Positions 53,750 through 64,000 of a stretch of 64,000 nucleotides of DNA are shown here, piece after piece (within the stretch, counting starts at the first letter, position 1; the number at the start of each line of letters is the position of its first letter). This DNA is from Sphaerosporella brunnea. Lineage: Eukaryota > Ascomycota > Pezizomycetes > Pezizales > Pyronemataceae. The notes below the pieces were generated by a model that saw only the letters and a list, made by a program, of their open reading frames with translations, did not search any database and had not been told where the DNA came from. Where the stretch lies: contig VXIS01000050.1 of NCBI GenBank assembly GCA_008704415.1, positions 1 through 64,000 on the forward strand, written 5' to 3'. The translations under genes were made by a program, and so were the position numbers.

Positions 53750-56094
53750 TCATGGGCAAAACAAGAAACGGTGAGTGACGAAGAGGTTGAAAAGATTAAG
53801 ACAGATGATAGGGACAAAGTTGTACCAAGCCCATCCGCCGAGGATGCAATACACGATTCCAGAGATCAGGAAGCCGTCGTAGGTAATGAGCCAGCACCAA
53901 GCAAGAATTCGCATGTTGCGGTACTTGTTGTTCTTGTGAGCCTTCGTGTCTCCAGAGGGAACCCAAGCCAGAGCAGTGCCGAAAATACGATCCTTGATGG
54001 CCGTCAGATATGCGTATTGCTGAATCGCCATGATGTATTGCACGTGAATCGAGTATTTCGCCTTGGCCCACAGACGGATAGCAATGAGCGAGTACAGAAG
54101 CGACGGGAGGGCAAACGCCAAGTTGTAGTACTTGAGGAATTCGGGACGGAACCACATGAGCAAGATACCGGGGAGAGGGTTGATGAAGATTCCGAGAGCA
54201 GTTGCCGAGTAGTACATCATACCGGAGAGGTAGCAAATCTTCTGAATTATGCCGAGGTTTGAACTCCAGAAGTCGGGGTTGGTCAGGAGAGTCGTGGAAC
54301 CCATGCACCATCGCATCTGCTGAGAGAAGAAAGCACGAGGGGTGTCCGGGCAGATACCGCAAGCCAAACACAGGGGAACGTAGTTCAGTTGCCATCCACG
54401 GTTAACTGCATAGAAACCGGTGTGCACATCCTCCGAGAAACCGATTTCAGCAGTTCCGCCAGTTTCAACCAGGGCCTCACGACGGTAAACTGCGTTACTT
54501 CCGACACAAATCGAAGCACCCCAGCGGTCACGGTTCTGCTGGACAATACGGTAGAAAAGTTCCTGAACTGATCCAGCCCCCTGCTCAACCCAGGTCTGCT
54601 CATCCTTAGTTCTGAAAAACTGGGGGGTCTGGACAATCGCAAGCTTGGGGTTCGCCAACATCTTGGGGATGAGCTCAAGCAGGAAGTCGGATCGAGGGCA
54701 GAAGTCGGCATCGTAAATGACAAAGAAATCGCCGTCAGTGCGAGCGAAAGCCCATCGAAGATTACCGGCTTTCTTCAGACGGGGTCTATCGTCACGACAA
54801 ATGTAGTTGAATCCGTAAGATTCGGCCAGTTGCCTGACCGAGTCCATTGCACCATCGTCCAAAACATACACTTTAAGCTTGCCCTCAGGGTACTGAAGAG
54901 CGGTGATGTGTTTGTAAGTGTTTTCCAAGATCTCCATCGGCTCCTTGCAGCAGGGGAGGTAAATGTCGACAGTTGGGGCAGTTTCGGGAATGACTGGGTG
55001 GTCTTCCAGAGCCTTCTTGTGCTTTTCAATGTCGTAATCCTTTCCGCAAAGACCGACGATGTAGGAAATGATCAAGTAGATCTGCAGAAGACCCACGAAG
55101 AATCCAAACCAGTAGAAAATGTATGAGGAGATCGCAAACAGCCACATACCAGCCGACAAACTGAGGAACGAGAAAACTCCAAAGATGTACAGCGGCGCTC
55201 TTCGTGTGTTGAGGTAACAGTACTTCTCCTCGTCCGTAGGAGCAGATGGAAGAATGAGTGGGGGGTCCTCGGTGGGAGCATATCGTCGTCGGACAGAGTG
55301 AACTTGCCGGGCCCAGAAGCCCTTTTCCACCTCAGCACCATCTGAGTTTGTTGGCGCAGTTTGCTGAGGTTCCTCCTTCTCCTTTACCTGGGGTACCTGC
55401 GCCTGAGCAGTCTCCTCCCCATCCCCGCTCTGCTCAGGCTTCGCTTCGCCAGCCGGCCCAGCAAGTGGAGTAGGAAGCTATAAACGGTCAGTGATGCTAG
55501 AGAAGGCGGATCCCATCCCAACTTACAATCAGATTCGCAGCCGGGGCCTCAGTATCGAAGTTAGGCACAACAATTGGTGCAATTGCATCCGCATCGCTCT
55601 CCAAGGTGCTGACAGGTGACCTGATGGTCAGTGCAGGTGGCGGCCTCTTCAGCGCTTTACCAGTGTGTTCTTCCTCCTCCCCCTCCTCGGCGGATGTTCT
55701 TGTTTTGTTTGCCGATTGGTGCTTCTTGTTGATGACAAGCTAAAAGTGGTCAATGGATGTTCATACCAGTGAACTGGGTCTTAGAGCTCACATCAATCTT
55801 CTCCCGATCCTCGCTCCGAACAACCACATCCTTTGGGAGCGGCGGCGGCGCCACTTGGTCGTTCTCCGACAAACTAGATGTCGAGGACGCTGACCCGTGG
55901 GGAGTGTTTGCGCGAGTACCGAACAGCGAATCCAGCGGAGTAGATGGAGTGGTTGAAATGTCACTCATGGTTCCAGGAGTGAATACTCGGCCCATCGACT
56001 TTGCCTTGATATTGGCTGCGGTAAGTTCGACATCTTTTCGCGGACGGAAGTAGTCGCGGGTTTGAACGTCCCTCTCAGCAGACGGCGTGGACAT
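53750..56094 (-). CDS. Cellulose-synthase-like GT2 polysaccharide synthase (CelA/Tft1 type)
   Basis: Processive family-2 glycosyltransferase of the plasma membrane. Exons: 56094-55792, 55739-55527 and 55477-53750. The first 270 residues are disordered and Pro/Glu/Ser-rich. Two membrane helices follow (APLYIFGVFSFLSLSAG, then SYIFYWFGFFVGLLQIYLI). The catalytic loop has the U1 motif YVLDDGAMDS, the DAD of FFVIYDADFCPRSD, the catalytic Asp in GFSEDVHTGF and the QQMRW motif that clamps the growing chain. Four or more membrane helices close the protein. The closest known fungal type is Aspergillus Tft1, which makes beta-1,3;1,4-glucan; cellulose or another beta-glucan is possible. About 740 residues. 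Confidence 0.88.
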
Positions 56095-57467
56095 TCTGCT
56101 GGTGTAAATTAGGAATTAGGTACAAGTAAATAGCAAGAACGAAGGGCCGTCGAGTGTCCAAGGAAAGTCGATTGTAAACGAGTGGGGTGCGGTCGTAGTG
56201 ACGCTGGGGCGGCGGCGACGGCTTATGGAGGGAACGGCTGCAGGCGGAAGGTCTTTATACCACTTGTTTGCCCAACGAAAAATACTGTGCAGTTACTGTG
56301 TTGGTCGACTACCCGCAGCAGGTCCACGTGTGGCAGACCAATTGTGGGCCAGCAATTCCGCAGCCAGGCATCCAGTGGATCGATCCAGCCAATTCGGCCG
56401 CGTAGCAACATTCGAGAGCTGAAAGAGAGACAGGACGTCCGAGCGATTGATGGACTCGGAAAGCGCATCGTCTACTACATACAACAACAGCTCAGAGGGA
56501 GAGAGTTGCATCGATCAGCGGTCTGATGCCGCGAAGAAGAAAGGCACGCGCCGATGGGTTCACAGGCGCTGCCGAGCTGCGCTGCGGTACTAAACTTGGT
56601 GTTGATGTTACTTATCTTGCGCTGCGGCTAAGTTGGAAACAGGCGAGAACTCCGACTGTGCTTCCGATGTCTCAGAACACAACGCTACAACTGGCAGTGT
56701 CTTACCAGCGTGCCTGTCCCGCTCCAGCTCGGAAGCTGGTGGTTGTATCTGGGTTGTATCTAACGAGAACAGTACGTGGTAACGACATGTACCCAAGCAC
56801 ACAGTAGAGTACATACCGTACGTCAGGTACAGACAAAACAACCTTTCCTTCGGATAAACCCTCTGGTCGCCCGATGCGGGCATGTCCTTCCGCGCCGCCA
56901 TTGAAATGGCACGGCGATGCTGGAATAGCGGCCTTGGCATGACGATAACGATTTGTTTTGGCCGAGCGGCGACTCTCCAAGCGGCTTGCTATCTTGTCCT
57001 CAGAAATTGAACATTCCCTTCTCAGGAATTACGGCGTAGTGTATTATCGGTCCCACGTCTTTGTTTACCAGAGTTGGAGAAGTTGGTCATCCAACCCTAA
57101 CCGCCGCTCCCCACAACACTCCGGCTGGCCGAGGCCGAGTGAGTTAGGTAGTGCTCTGTTCGCCTCGCCCAAGCATCGCCAATTGAACGGTGCATCCCGA
57201 CTCTAGAATACCTAGCAGACCCCCAAGAAAAGGTTTTGCTAGCTAGTAGGACAAAAAACCCGTAAACAACCCTAATTAACTTGGCAGCAGTTGGAGTCAA
57301 AGGCTGAGGAGGGCCCAGCGGATGCACCCGATTCGCTTCTATTATCATGATGCTGCATTATACATAGCATAATGAAGGAGATCAATAGACGAGCTCGAGG
57401 ATTACCCTAGTAGACCAGTGCGTGGCGATAGCATTATGAACAAGGGCTTTCCATTGACTCAAGTCTG

Positions 57468-57511
57468 CGAGATTTGACCACTTCTGGCGAGATTTGACCA
57501 CTTCTGGCGAG
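57468..57511. repeat. 23-bp direct repeat
   Basis: GCGAGATTTGACCACTTCTG occurs twice in a row (about 57468 and 57489), followed by a third truncated start GCGAGG. Confidence 0.8.
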
Positions 57512-59020
57512 GTCTAGTAGAACCTTGTGCCTTGTGGAAGGAACTGGCGAAATCTCAGATCTCTTCGCAACGCTCCTGCACTTTCCTATCATATCTACTG
57601 TGAAGAGATGCCCAGATACCGAGCAGCCTTTGCTGCATGTCCACTGTGCTGGAAAACCACCCACGCTGCACCATACCTTACGTCCGAGACTTACTCTATT
57701 TTCCGGTCGGGAAGACCGCGAAATTGACCGTTCCGTTAACACCTCCCTTCTTTCCAGCTCCGATCTTGTCATCCTAGACCTTGGTTTTTTTAACATCGAA
57801 AACGTGTTTCCGACAACCTTGTGGATATATTGGCAATGCCGAGACGAGACCATCGACAGCTTTTTAGTTGTGGATTGTGGTAGAAAACCCGGATCCCAAA
57901 CCCAACTATCGGAGCCACCTACAGCGGGAGCCATACTTCAATGCCGACATCTTCAAAACATTTCCAGGTATTGATAGAATTCCAGTTCCGTGTTGTCTCT
58001 CCATGCGCTGTCCACTCAACAACCAGAGGACTCGCACTCTGACAGTTCCTATCAACACTAAATTCCGATGATGTTTTCGCCAGCGGCTGTATCTTCATGC
58101 CAGCTACTATCTTTAGGTCCTCCTAATGTGCCCGTACCAGCGCAGTAGTCTACGATCCGGCCCGCCCCACCTACTCAGCACATATGGACGCGAGATACCA
58201 TCACTTTTCTCTTGGCAAGCTGTATCTGCCGATGCCGTCTTGGGCGTATTTTGCATGTTGAGACCATTCGGCTCTTCCATTCGAATTCTTGCTTTTGCGT
58301 CTTGAAGTATGCATAGCTCATTCGCTACCGAGAGCTACCTCCCTCGATCCCATCGGCGTCAGTTGTAATGAGGTACCTTGGTCTTCAGCCGCCTTATGCA
58401 GCGGGTACAGCCGGCACTGATATCACCTTTCGGCTGGCATACCCTCCGTGCTGTTTCCCGGGAAATGAAGGGGACGGTCCATGTCTCCAATTCCCCTGTG
58501 GATGAGGGTCATCGGTAATGGAGAAAAAGCTCTAGACTCAGCGTCTAGACGAAAGCGATCTCGTCCCAGCCCAAGCCCATCTAAAATTCATCAGACAAGC
58601 GAGAAAACAACCAGCCGCAGGAGTGACGGGCGTTTCGATAGCCGGGTACGTGGAACCTACATGGAGAATCCCGTTAAATGGGGAGACAGACAAGGCACGA
58701 GCATGAATTCATAGGCAGCGGCTGGGTTAGGGCTTAGAAGCATGAGTGCATTGCACCGTTGTGAATCTGGCAAACTCGGATTGTCTACAGACTCCCAGTT
58801 ACGGGACCGTGGAATCAATCCTCCAGTGCACAAGTACACATAGATGTTTGTGTCCTACTTTACCTTTACTGACTCAAAGGATGTCCAAGCACTCATTGAT
58901 TTCGTCCCGGAAAAGTTATATATCAACCGAGTTACATCTCATGATTGACCCCCACGGTTGCCTCCCACGGCAAAAAACTCACTACATACCGACCCGGAGA
59001 AACCCACTGAGCGTGTGCAA

Positions 59021-59047
59021 CAAAAAAAAAAAAAAAAAAAAAAAAAA
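59021..59047 (+). repeat. Poly(A) tract of about 27 bases
   Basis: Uninterrupted A run in the gene-poor region. It could be the tail of a retroposed copy, but the flanks show no recognisable element. Confidence 0.9.
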
Positions 59048-62000
59048 GCCCTCAGATCAGATATTAACTGTATCCACACCGATATCTTCAGTTTCTCGCT
59101 ACTCAGCTGAAGATTGCATGGTGCAATATATCTATTGTACAACACTGAGCACTATTTCGCGATTATTGGTAGTACGTTCCGTACAATCCGTACAACTCGG
59201 ACACATACAAAATTGGTATCCAGAGATAAGATAATTAAGTCGGTAGAAAAAAAATTGTTTGCTTTCCTGTAGATCTACTTGTAGAATTTGTATAATTCAT
59301 AACCTCGTGTTTTTTGTGCTGTACGTACATACAGTCGCACCGGGACTGGCCTGAACCCAGAAAGTTTATCCTTTAATTATCTAAAAAAAACCCCCAGCCC
59401 TGCAACTCTCGTAAATACAACAAACATGCGCAGTAAGCTTCACGAGCCACGGTGGGTCCGTGATGTGGTACAACGACAGCTGCGCGTATCCACATTCCTC
59501 CCCGGGGAAGCTTCGAAGTACAATTGTAGGGGCTATGCAACTTTCGAAGAAAAAAAAAAATACACACCATCAAGCGAGAGTGATCGGCAGTCGAAATGCC
59601 CCGTTTGGATGGTGAGCTTGCCGCTCGAGCCCGCTGTATGTATGTCTCCCACCAAAACACGATGTTATTCTCAGCCGTGCGGCAGCGGTGAAGCTCATGA
59701 TATTATCTAGTCACCTTGGCCCACGGGAAGAACAATTCCGGGCAAGGGAGGCGGTGGGAAGAAAAGGGTGAAAGGAGATATGGGATCGAGTGATTGGATG
59801 CGAGCTTTTGTTTTGCTGCTTGAAAGGAACCTCGGCTGGGGGGGACTCAACTACCTAGGTGGTAGTCTCCTTGTACGTAGGCAGCACGCAGGCCAAGAAA
59901 GTTCCCTTTCCAACCCAAAGCCATCTTCTTCTGCGGGCTTAATTCACGCTGCAACATTAGCTTTGTGCGCCTTCCAGAGCCTCAGTCGTAACGGCTCTAT
60001 CTGACACCGTCCGTCGTCACGCGCCTCCTGTTGGAGAGTTTTGCTCCGACCCGGCGGCCGGCGGAATATGATGATTGAACAGAAATATTGACAGCAACCT
60101 ACTACCAATCCCAGCGCCCACCGGCCGTGTTAACCAGAGTCGCCGTTGCAAACTCAAGAGAGTGATAGACGAGAGCCTCCATCGCGCAGACACCGATGAG
60201 GCCTTCCCTGTTCTAGTTGGTACTCAGCTGGAAAACCCCCACCACTGGCCTGAATGGGTTTCTTTTAAAAAAAAAATCTGCCGGCGAGTGGGCTGCGGTG
60301 ATGCGGTCACAATGTCTCACTCGGCTACCCGCGAGCATGGTTTTTATTTCCCACCTATGAAGGCCGTCTGTACCAGCTCCACCATCCATAACGAACGGAC
60401 CTGAGATCACAAAGGCTAGAGCCCGAAGAAAAAACAGCTGCCCCTTTTTTTAGTAGTTCGTGTGAGATGCCCCACGAACTAACACAACACTTCCATGGTC
60501 CCACTGTGAACCGGATATTGAGGAAATATCCGGTACTGGGATGAAAAAACCCCTTGGTCGGGAGAAGCGGCGCTTCTGTCGAAGTCGTTATGCTCTGGGG
60601 AAATGTGGATATGGCGGGAAGCGGAGGCGGAGGCGAAGTCGTCGATGTCATAGTGGTGAAAGCTGGATGGCGAGTAACAACAGAAAGGCAGTGTTATCTG
60701 AACGTATTCCGATGTCTCGTGTCTTGTTGATTGTGGTGATCCAGTGTGGATTTTAGCGGAGGATTTGTGGGAAATGGTGAGATAGGCGGTAGCTGTTGCT
60801 TGAAAGAGAATAATTATAGCTGCTCATGCTCACCTATTTTGGCGTTTCAGGGGCAGCTAGACCTGAGTTCTCAGTATGCCCGCGTTATGACGTTATGAGC
60901 GTGACCGAGCAAAGTTTTTTCCAACTTAAAACCTGATCATGAATGACAACTTTTCCTTGTGCTATGGGTCGAGAATTACCGTTATCTAACGAAGATTGAA
61001 TATTCTAGACAGCCGTAGGACGAACGTTGGATGTTTGTTTTCTAAAGCAAAAGCATGTATAAAAGCTTAATATGGGTTTGTCAAGCTGACGAGTATGGAG
61101 TGAACGCAGCCCACCATGTCATTTTGAAGGTGCGGGGCACGAAGTGGACTGGGCAGCTACAGCCGGTGACGGTGTCAACTCCAAGGAGCGGCGAGTCAAA
61201 GAAACAGCGGCGTAAAGGTACGGCGGCCGCGTCAATGGAGAGGCCGTGCGGCGGCGTGGACTCCTTGAGCTGCTGAAAATGTGGAGCAGTTGCAATTCCA
61301 GGACCATATCCGGACCTCGAGCCGCAAAGGTCTAAAACCACACCAATCTTCATCCAACTCATTAGCAGTACAGCAATTCATTTGATATACACCATGATTC
61401 TACACAATTCAAGTGCCTACCAGTATTCAATTTGCAGCAATGCCTCGTCTTCCTGATCCTGAAATCCCCGCAGCATTTGAAACTTCAGCTCCCCCATCAG
61501 GACCCTCCGCTTCCTACCAATGGGTTAGCAGATAGTGTTTAATCTTGTGGGGTGTTGGCTGGGGATTAACGTTGACACCTCAATGAGCTCAGTGCAGGGA
61601 GCTTCAAGAGTCATGGAATACTGGGAAAATGAGGCCTGGGATATCCTCAAAGGACTGGCTGAAGTTGCAGGGGGGCGGTTGTGCAGGGGGCGCCGACGTC
61701 GACGCTGAGATGCCATGAGGTTCCCTAAACGCAAAAGTATTAAGCACATACTCACAATCTGTCACTCACCACCTCGCCTATTGTACTTGGTGTTTAGTTT
61801 TACTCTTACTTCAAAATATACCGGTAGAAAACCGTATAAGTTCGGTAATCCTATTTGTAAAGATGAAAGTCCGACCCCTACCTTGTGCTGATTGATCATT
61901 GATGACGAAGCCTAGTGTGACTTGATTAACGGCAAGAGACGCATACTAGGCAGCATAGAAAACAACTGCAAGCTCTCTCTGGGCTCGGCGTACAGCCAAT

Positions 62001-62836
62001 TCTCCACACTGCTTCACGAAATATCACTCGAGGAAGCATCCCGCTGGCAGACTCTAAAGCAAGGCTGGAAAAACCGATTGCCGAGGGCGGCGAGGATGGC
62101 CATGGGGGAATTGAGTAGAGGGTTGTACCAATGGATCCGAGAAAAACCAAGTGACAGGATAGTGAGGGGGGGGGGGGATATCGATGTGTAGTGGGCTCGC
62201 GGTCGCAGACAATAAACCTGATTACAAACAAAAGCGAAGAACCAAGTAGAGATAACTAGGGCTGGTCTGTATTTCTTCGGCGTTAGGCCAAGCGAGCAGG
62301 CGTCCCGTAGCTGGAGAGGCCTTTGGTAAGGAAAGCGGCTGCTGCAGTTGTGGGGGCTGCTGAACCATCGAGTGACGCCGCGTAGCACATTCCCATCACT
62401 GCTCATCACGCATCAGCGATCACAAAGTTCATCGCTTTAAAATTCGGGTTTAAAACTGAGCAAGCCCGTGAAGCACCCTCTGATTCGATCCAGGCCTGGC
62501 GGGGCGCGCTGAACAACAAAGCACAGCTGTGAATCTAACAACTTGCCCTCTAGAGTAGTCGAATACATACATGGAAAGCAATTAATCGCAATTGTGCACG
62601 CACATTGAACACTGTCACATAACAGATCTGGAATACAAATCATTTGAAGACCGAGAAAACCCCAGTCAGGAAAAAATAAATGAAATCCCAAAACCGCCCA
62701 AAAGGAACCACAAGGAAAACACGACCAGTAAGAGAACGAGCCCTCGCCTGCGCTCCAATAACCAAGCGCTATAAGAAACAAACAGCCCCAAGTTCTAAAA
62801 ACAGAGAAAAGGGGCAATAATAGACAATATCTCCCA

Positions 62837-63978
62837 TCAACTCAACTGTACATAGTTCCCTGGGAACTGGCCTGTCACTCCATGTACCTTGCCTGTCCAC
62901 CATTCGTTGGCATTTGAAGTTCTCCGGACGATCTCGATGACATCGCCGGCGGAGAACGTCAGGTCGCCATCGGCCTGAGCTTCGAAGTCATAAAGGGCTA
63001 TAGCCTTCTCTATGCCAACACTGAGGTTCTTGGGTTTCGGCTTGGGTGGCGGTGGTGCCGGCTTCTTCTTTGCTGCCGCGGCGGCGCTCCAATTGCTTCC
63101 TGTCGAGTTGCTCCTACCAACCCCTGCGCTGGATGAGATTGCTAATGCGTTTTTCGTGTCTCCCAGGGCGCCGCCAGGTTTGGAAGCTGCGGAGTACGGG
63201 GGCGGAGGAGTGTCGGTCACGGGTCGTGGTGAGTCCATGGATGATGGTCGGCCTGGGCGCTCTGCATCCGCTTCTCCGTCCTTGCTTAGCCTGTTTAGCT
63301 TTGCGTTCATCTTCATCTTGTGCCCTTGGGTTTTGAATCTGGTGATCGCCAGAGCTTCAGCCCGTTCCTTTACATCTCCTCGCTTCTTCTCAAACAGTGC
63401 TTCAACATCGCTCACGAGATCGAAGTAGCCAATATTAATGGCCTGCATCTTCTCGTGAAGCGTGTAGAAAATGTTGAGCTGCATGTAGTAGAAGCCGAGG
63501 AATAGCGGTTTGATGAACTCGCGCTCCAATTGAAACAGTTGCGGGAGTTCCTTCTTGAGCAGGTCGTTGTAGTAGTTGAATTCCTGAGTCGCTAGCTCGA
63601 CATCGGCCTCCGCTTTGTATAGCGCCTTCTCGTCCTTGATGGTCTTCTCCTTCTTATCTTGTAGTTTCTTCAGCGTCGCCCGATGCCGGTCATAGTCAAG
63701 CTGCTTATGCGCGCGTTTCGTCGCGGTCTTCCGGATCACCTTGATCACCTCCATCAGCTCATCCGCCGGTCGGATGACACGAGTTTCAATCATTTCGAGC
63801 TCTGGCGCAAGAACTGCCTTCAGTTCTTGGACGATCCCCTCGTACTCCTCGCACGCCCGGATACCCTCCGGATTTCCGAGATCGTCATGGTAAGAGGTAG
63901 GATCCGACATTCGCCCAGAAATAGGCTTGTAAATCTCGGCTATAGCCTTCGAAAACTCGATTTGGTGGTTTAACATGC
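62837..63978 (-). CDS. RVS167: Rvs167/Hob1-type BAR-SH3 protein (5' part beyond window)
   Basis: Membrane-curving BAR protein that works at endocytic sites with actin. The visible exon starts after an acceptor (GAGCAG) at 63979-63981 and continues the BAR domain: MLNHQIEFSKAIAEIYKPIS, then EEYEGIVQELKAVLAPELEM, RAHKQLDYDRHRATLKKL and LEREFIKPLFLGFYYMQLNI. A Pro-rich linker (DTPPPPYSAASKPGG, KKKPAPPPPKPKPK) leads to a C-terminal SH3 domain at the last 60 residues with AIALYDFEAQADGDLTF, NEWWTGKV and GQFPGNYVQLS. The domain order BAR-linker-SH3 separates it from the SH3-less Rvs161/Hob3. The missing N-terminus, about 60-65 residues in relatives, lies past the window end. Confidence 0.93.
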
Positions 63979-64000
63979 CTGCTCGCCGTCATGGTTAGCG

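Larger units (their letters stand above)
56095..62836. other. Gene-poor region, 6.7 kb
   Basis: No recognisable gene. Overlapping frames on both strands at 57434-57974 are mutually exclusive and domain-free; short frames at 58481-58714, 58746-59234 and 62014-62409 likewise. Contains scattered homopolymers and AT-rich patches (59230-59320). It should contain the GT2 promoter in its first few hundred bases. Confidence 0.5.

Noticed and set aside
57434..57974. Two overlapping opposite-strand frames of about 150-166 codons
   Set aside because: Neither has a domain, hydrophobic pattern or splice support, and each is explained as the shadow of the other's chance opening.
59021..59047. Retroposed gene tail at the poly(A) run
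   Set aside because: The sequence upstream does not resemble any mRNA or retroelement that I can recognise and no target duplication is visible.

Overview
The window reads as nuclear DNA of a filamentous ascomycete (Pezizomycotina). Protein genes carry short introns of about 50-80 bp with GT...AG ends and CTAAC-like branch sites. The recognisable set is fungal: a BAR-SH3 protein of Rvs167 type, a cellulose-synthase-like GT2 enzyme, a GPI-anchored GH26 enzyme, dual-targeted HisRS and folylpolyglutamate synthase, and a LisH-WD40 protein. The sequence alone does not place it below subphylum.

Bases 1-15047 form one giant perfect palindrome. Arms of at least 7523 bp meet at a single unpaired base, 7524. 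Each arm carries IMP3, an unrecognised 277-codon gene, a possible very small two-exon gene, a 44-bp tandem triplicate and arrays of a C-tract-rich repeat of about 160 bp. The repeat arrays surround the centre. The palindrome still matches at base 1, where only the stop codon of a second HisRS copy is visible, so its left end lies outside the window. A fold-back assembly or library artefact must be excluded before any biology is built on it.

15044-27525 is an ordinary gene-dense block: HisRS (-), N-terminal Xaa-Pro-Lys methyltransferase (+), folylpolyglutamate synthase (-), a membrane protein (+), an NCBP3-like cap-binding protein (-), a LisH-WD40 protein (+) and a TPMT-family methyltransferase (-).

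27526-41708 is an accessory island. It holds a 670-bp non-autonomous hAT-like element (28130-28799, 8-bp target duplication GATTACAG) and an 11.1-kb DNA transposon (29608-40715). The transposon has inverted termini, 3-bp CCA flanks and subterminal CCGTAAA/CCGTGAA repeats. It carries an accessory protein with an AT-hook (-), a degenerate tnp2/CACTA-type transposase (+) and a TET/JBP-like 2-oxoglutarate/Fe(II) dioxygenase (-), a family that oxidises modified bases in DNA. A tnp2 transposase and a base-modifying dioxygenase between one pair of termini is the best candidate here for an unusual system.

41709-56094 returns to housekeeping and wall genes: ATP synthase delta subunit (+), a long disordered protein (+), NAA20 (-), an acidic coiled-coil protein (+), a 66-residue basic-tailed protein (+), the GH26 enzyme (-) and the GT2 polysaccharide synthase (-). 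56095-62836 is gene-poor. The window ends inside an Rvs167-like BAR-SH3 gene (-).
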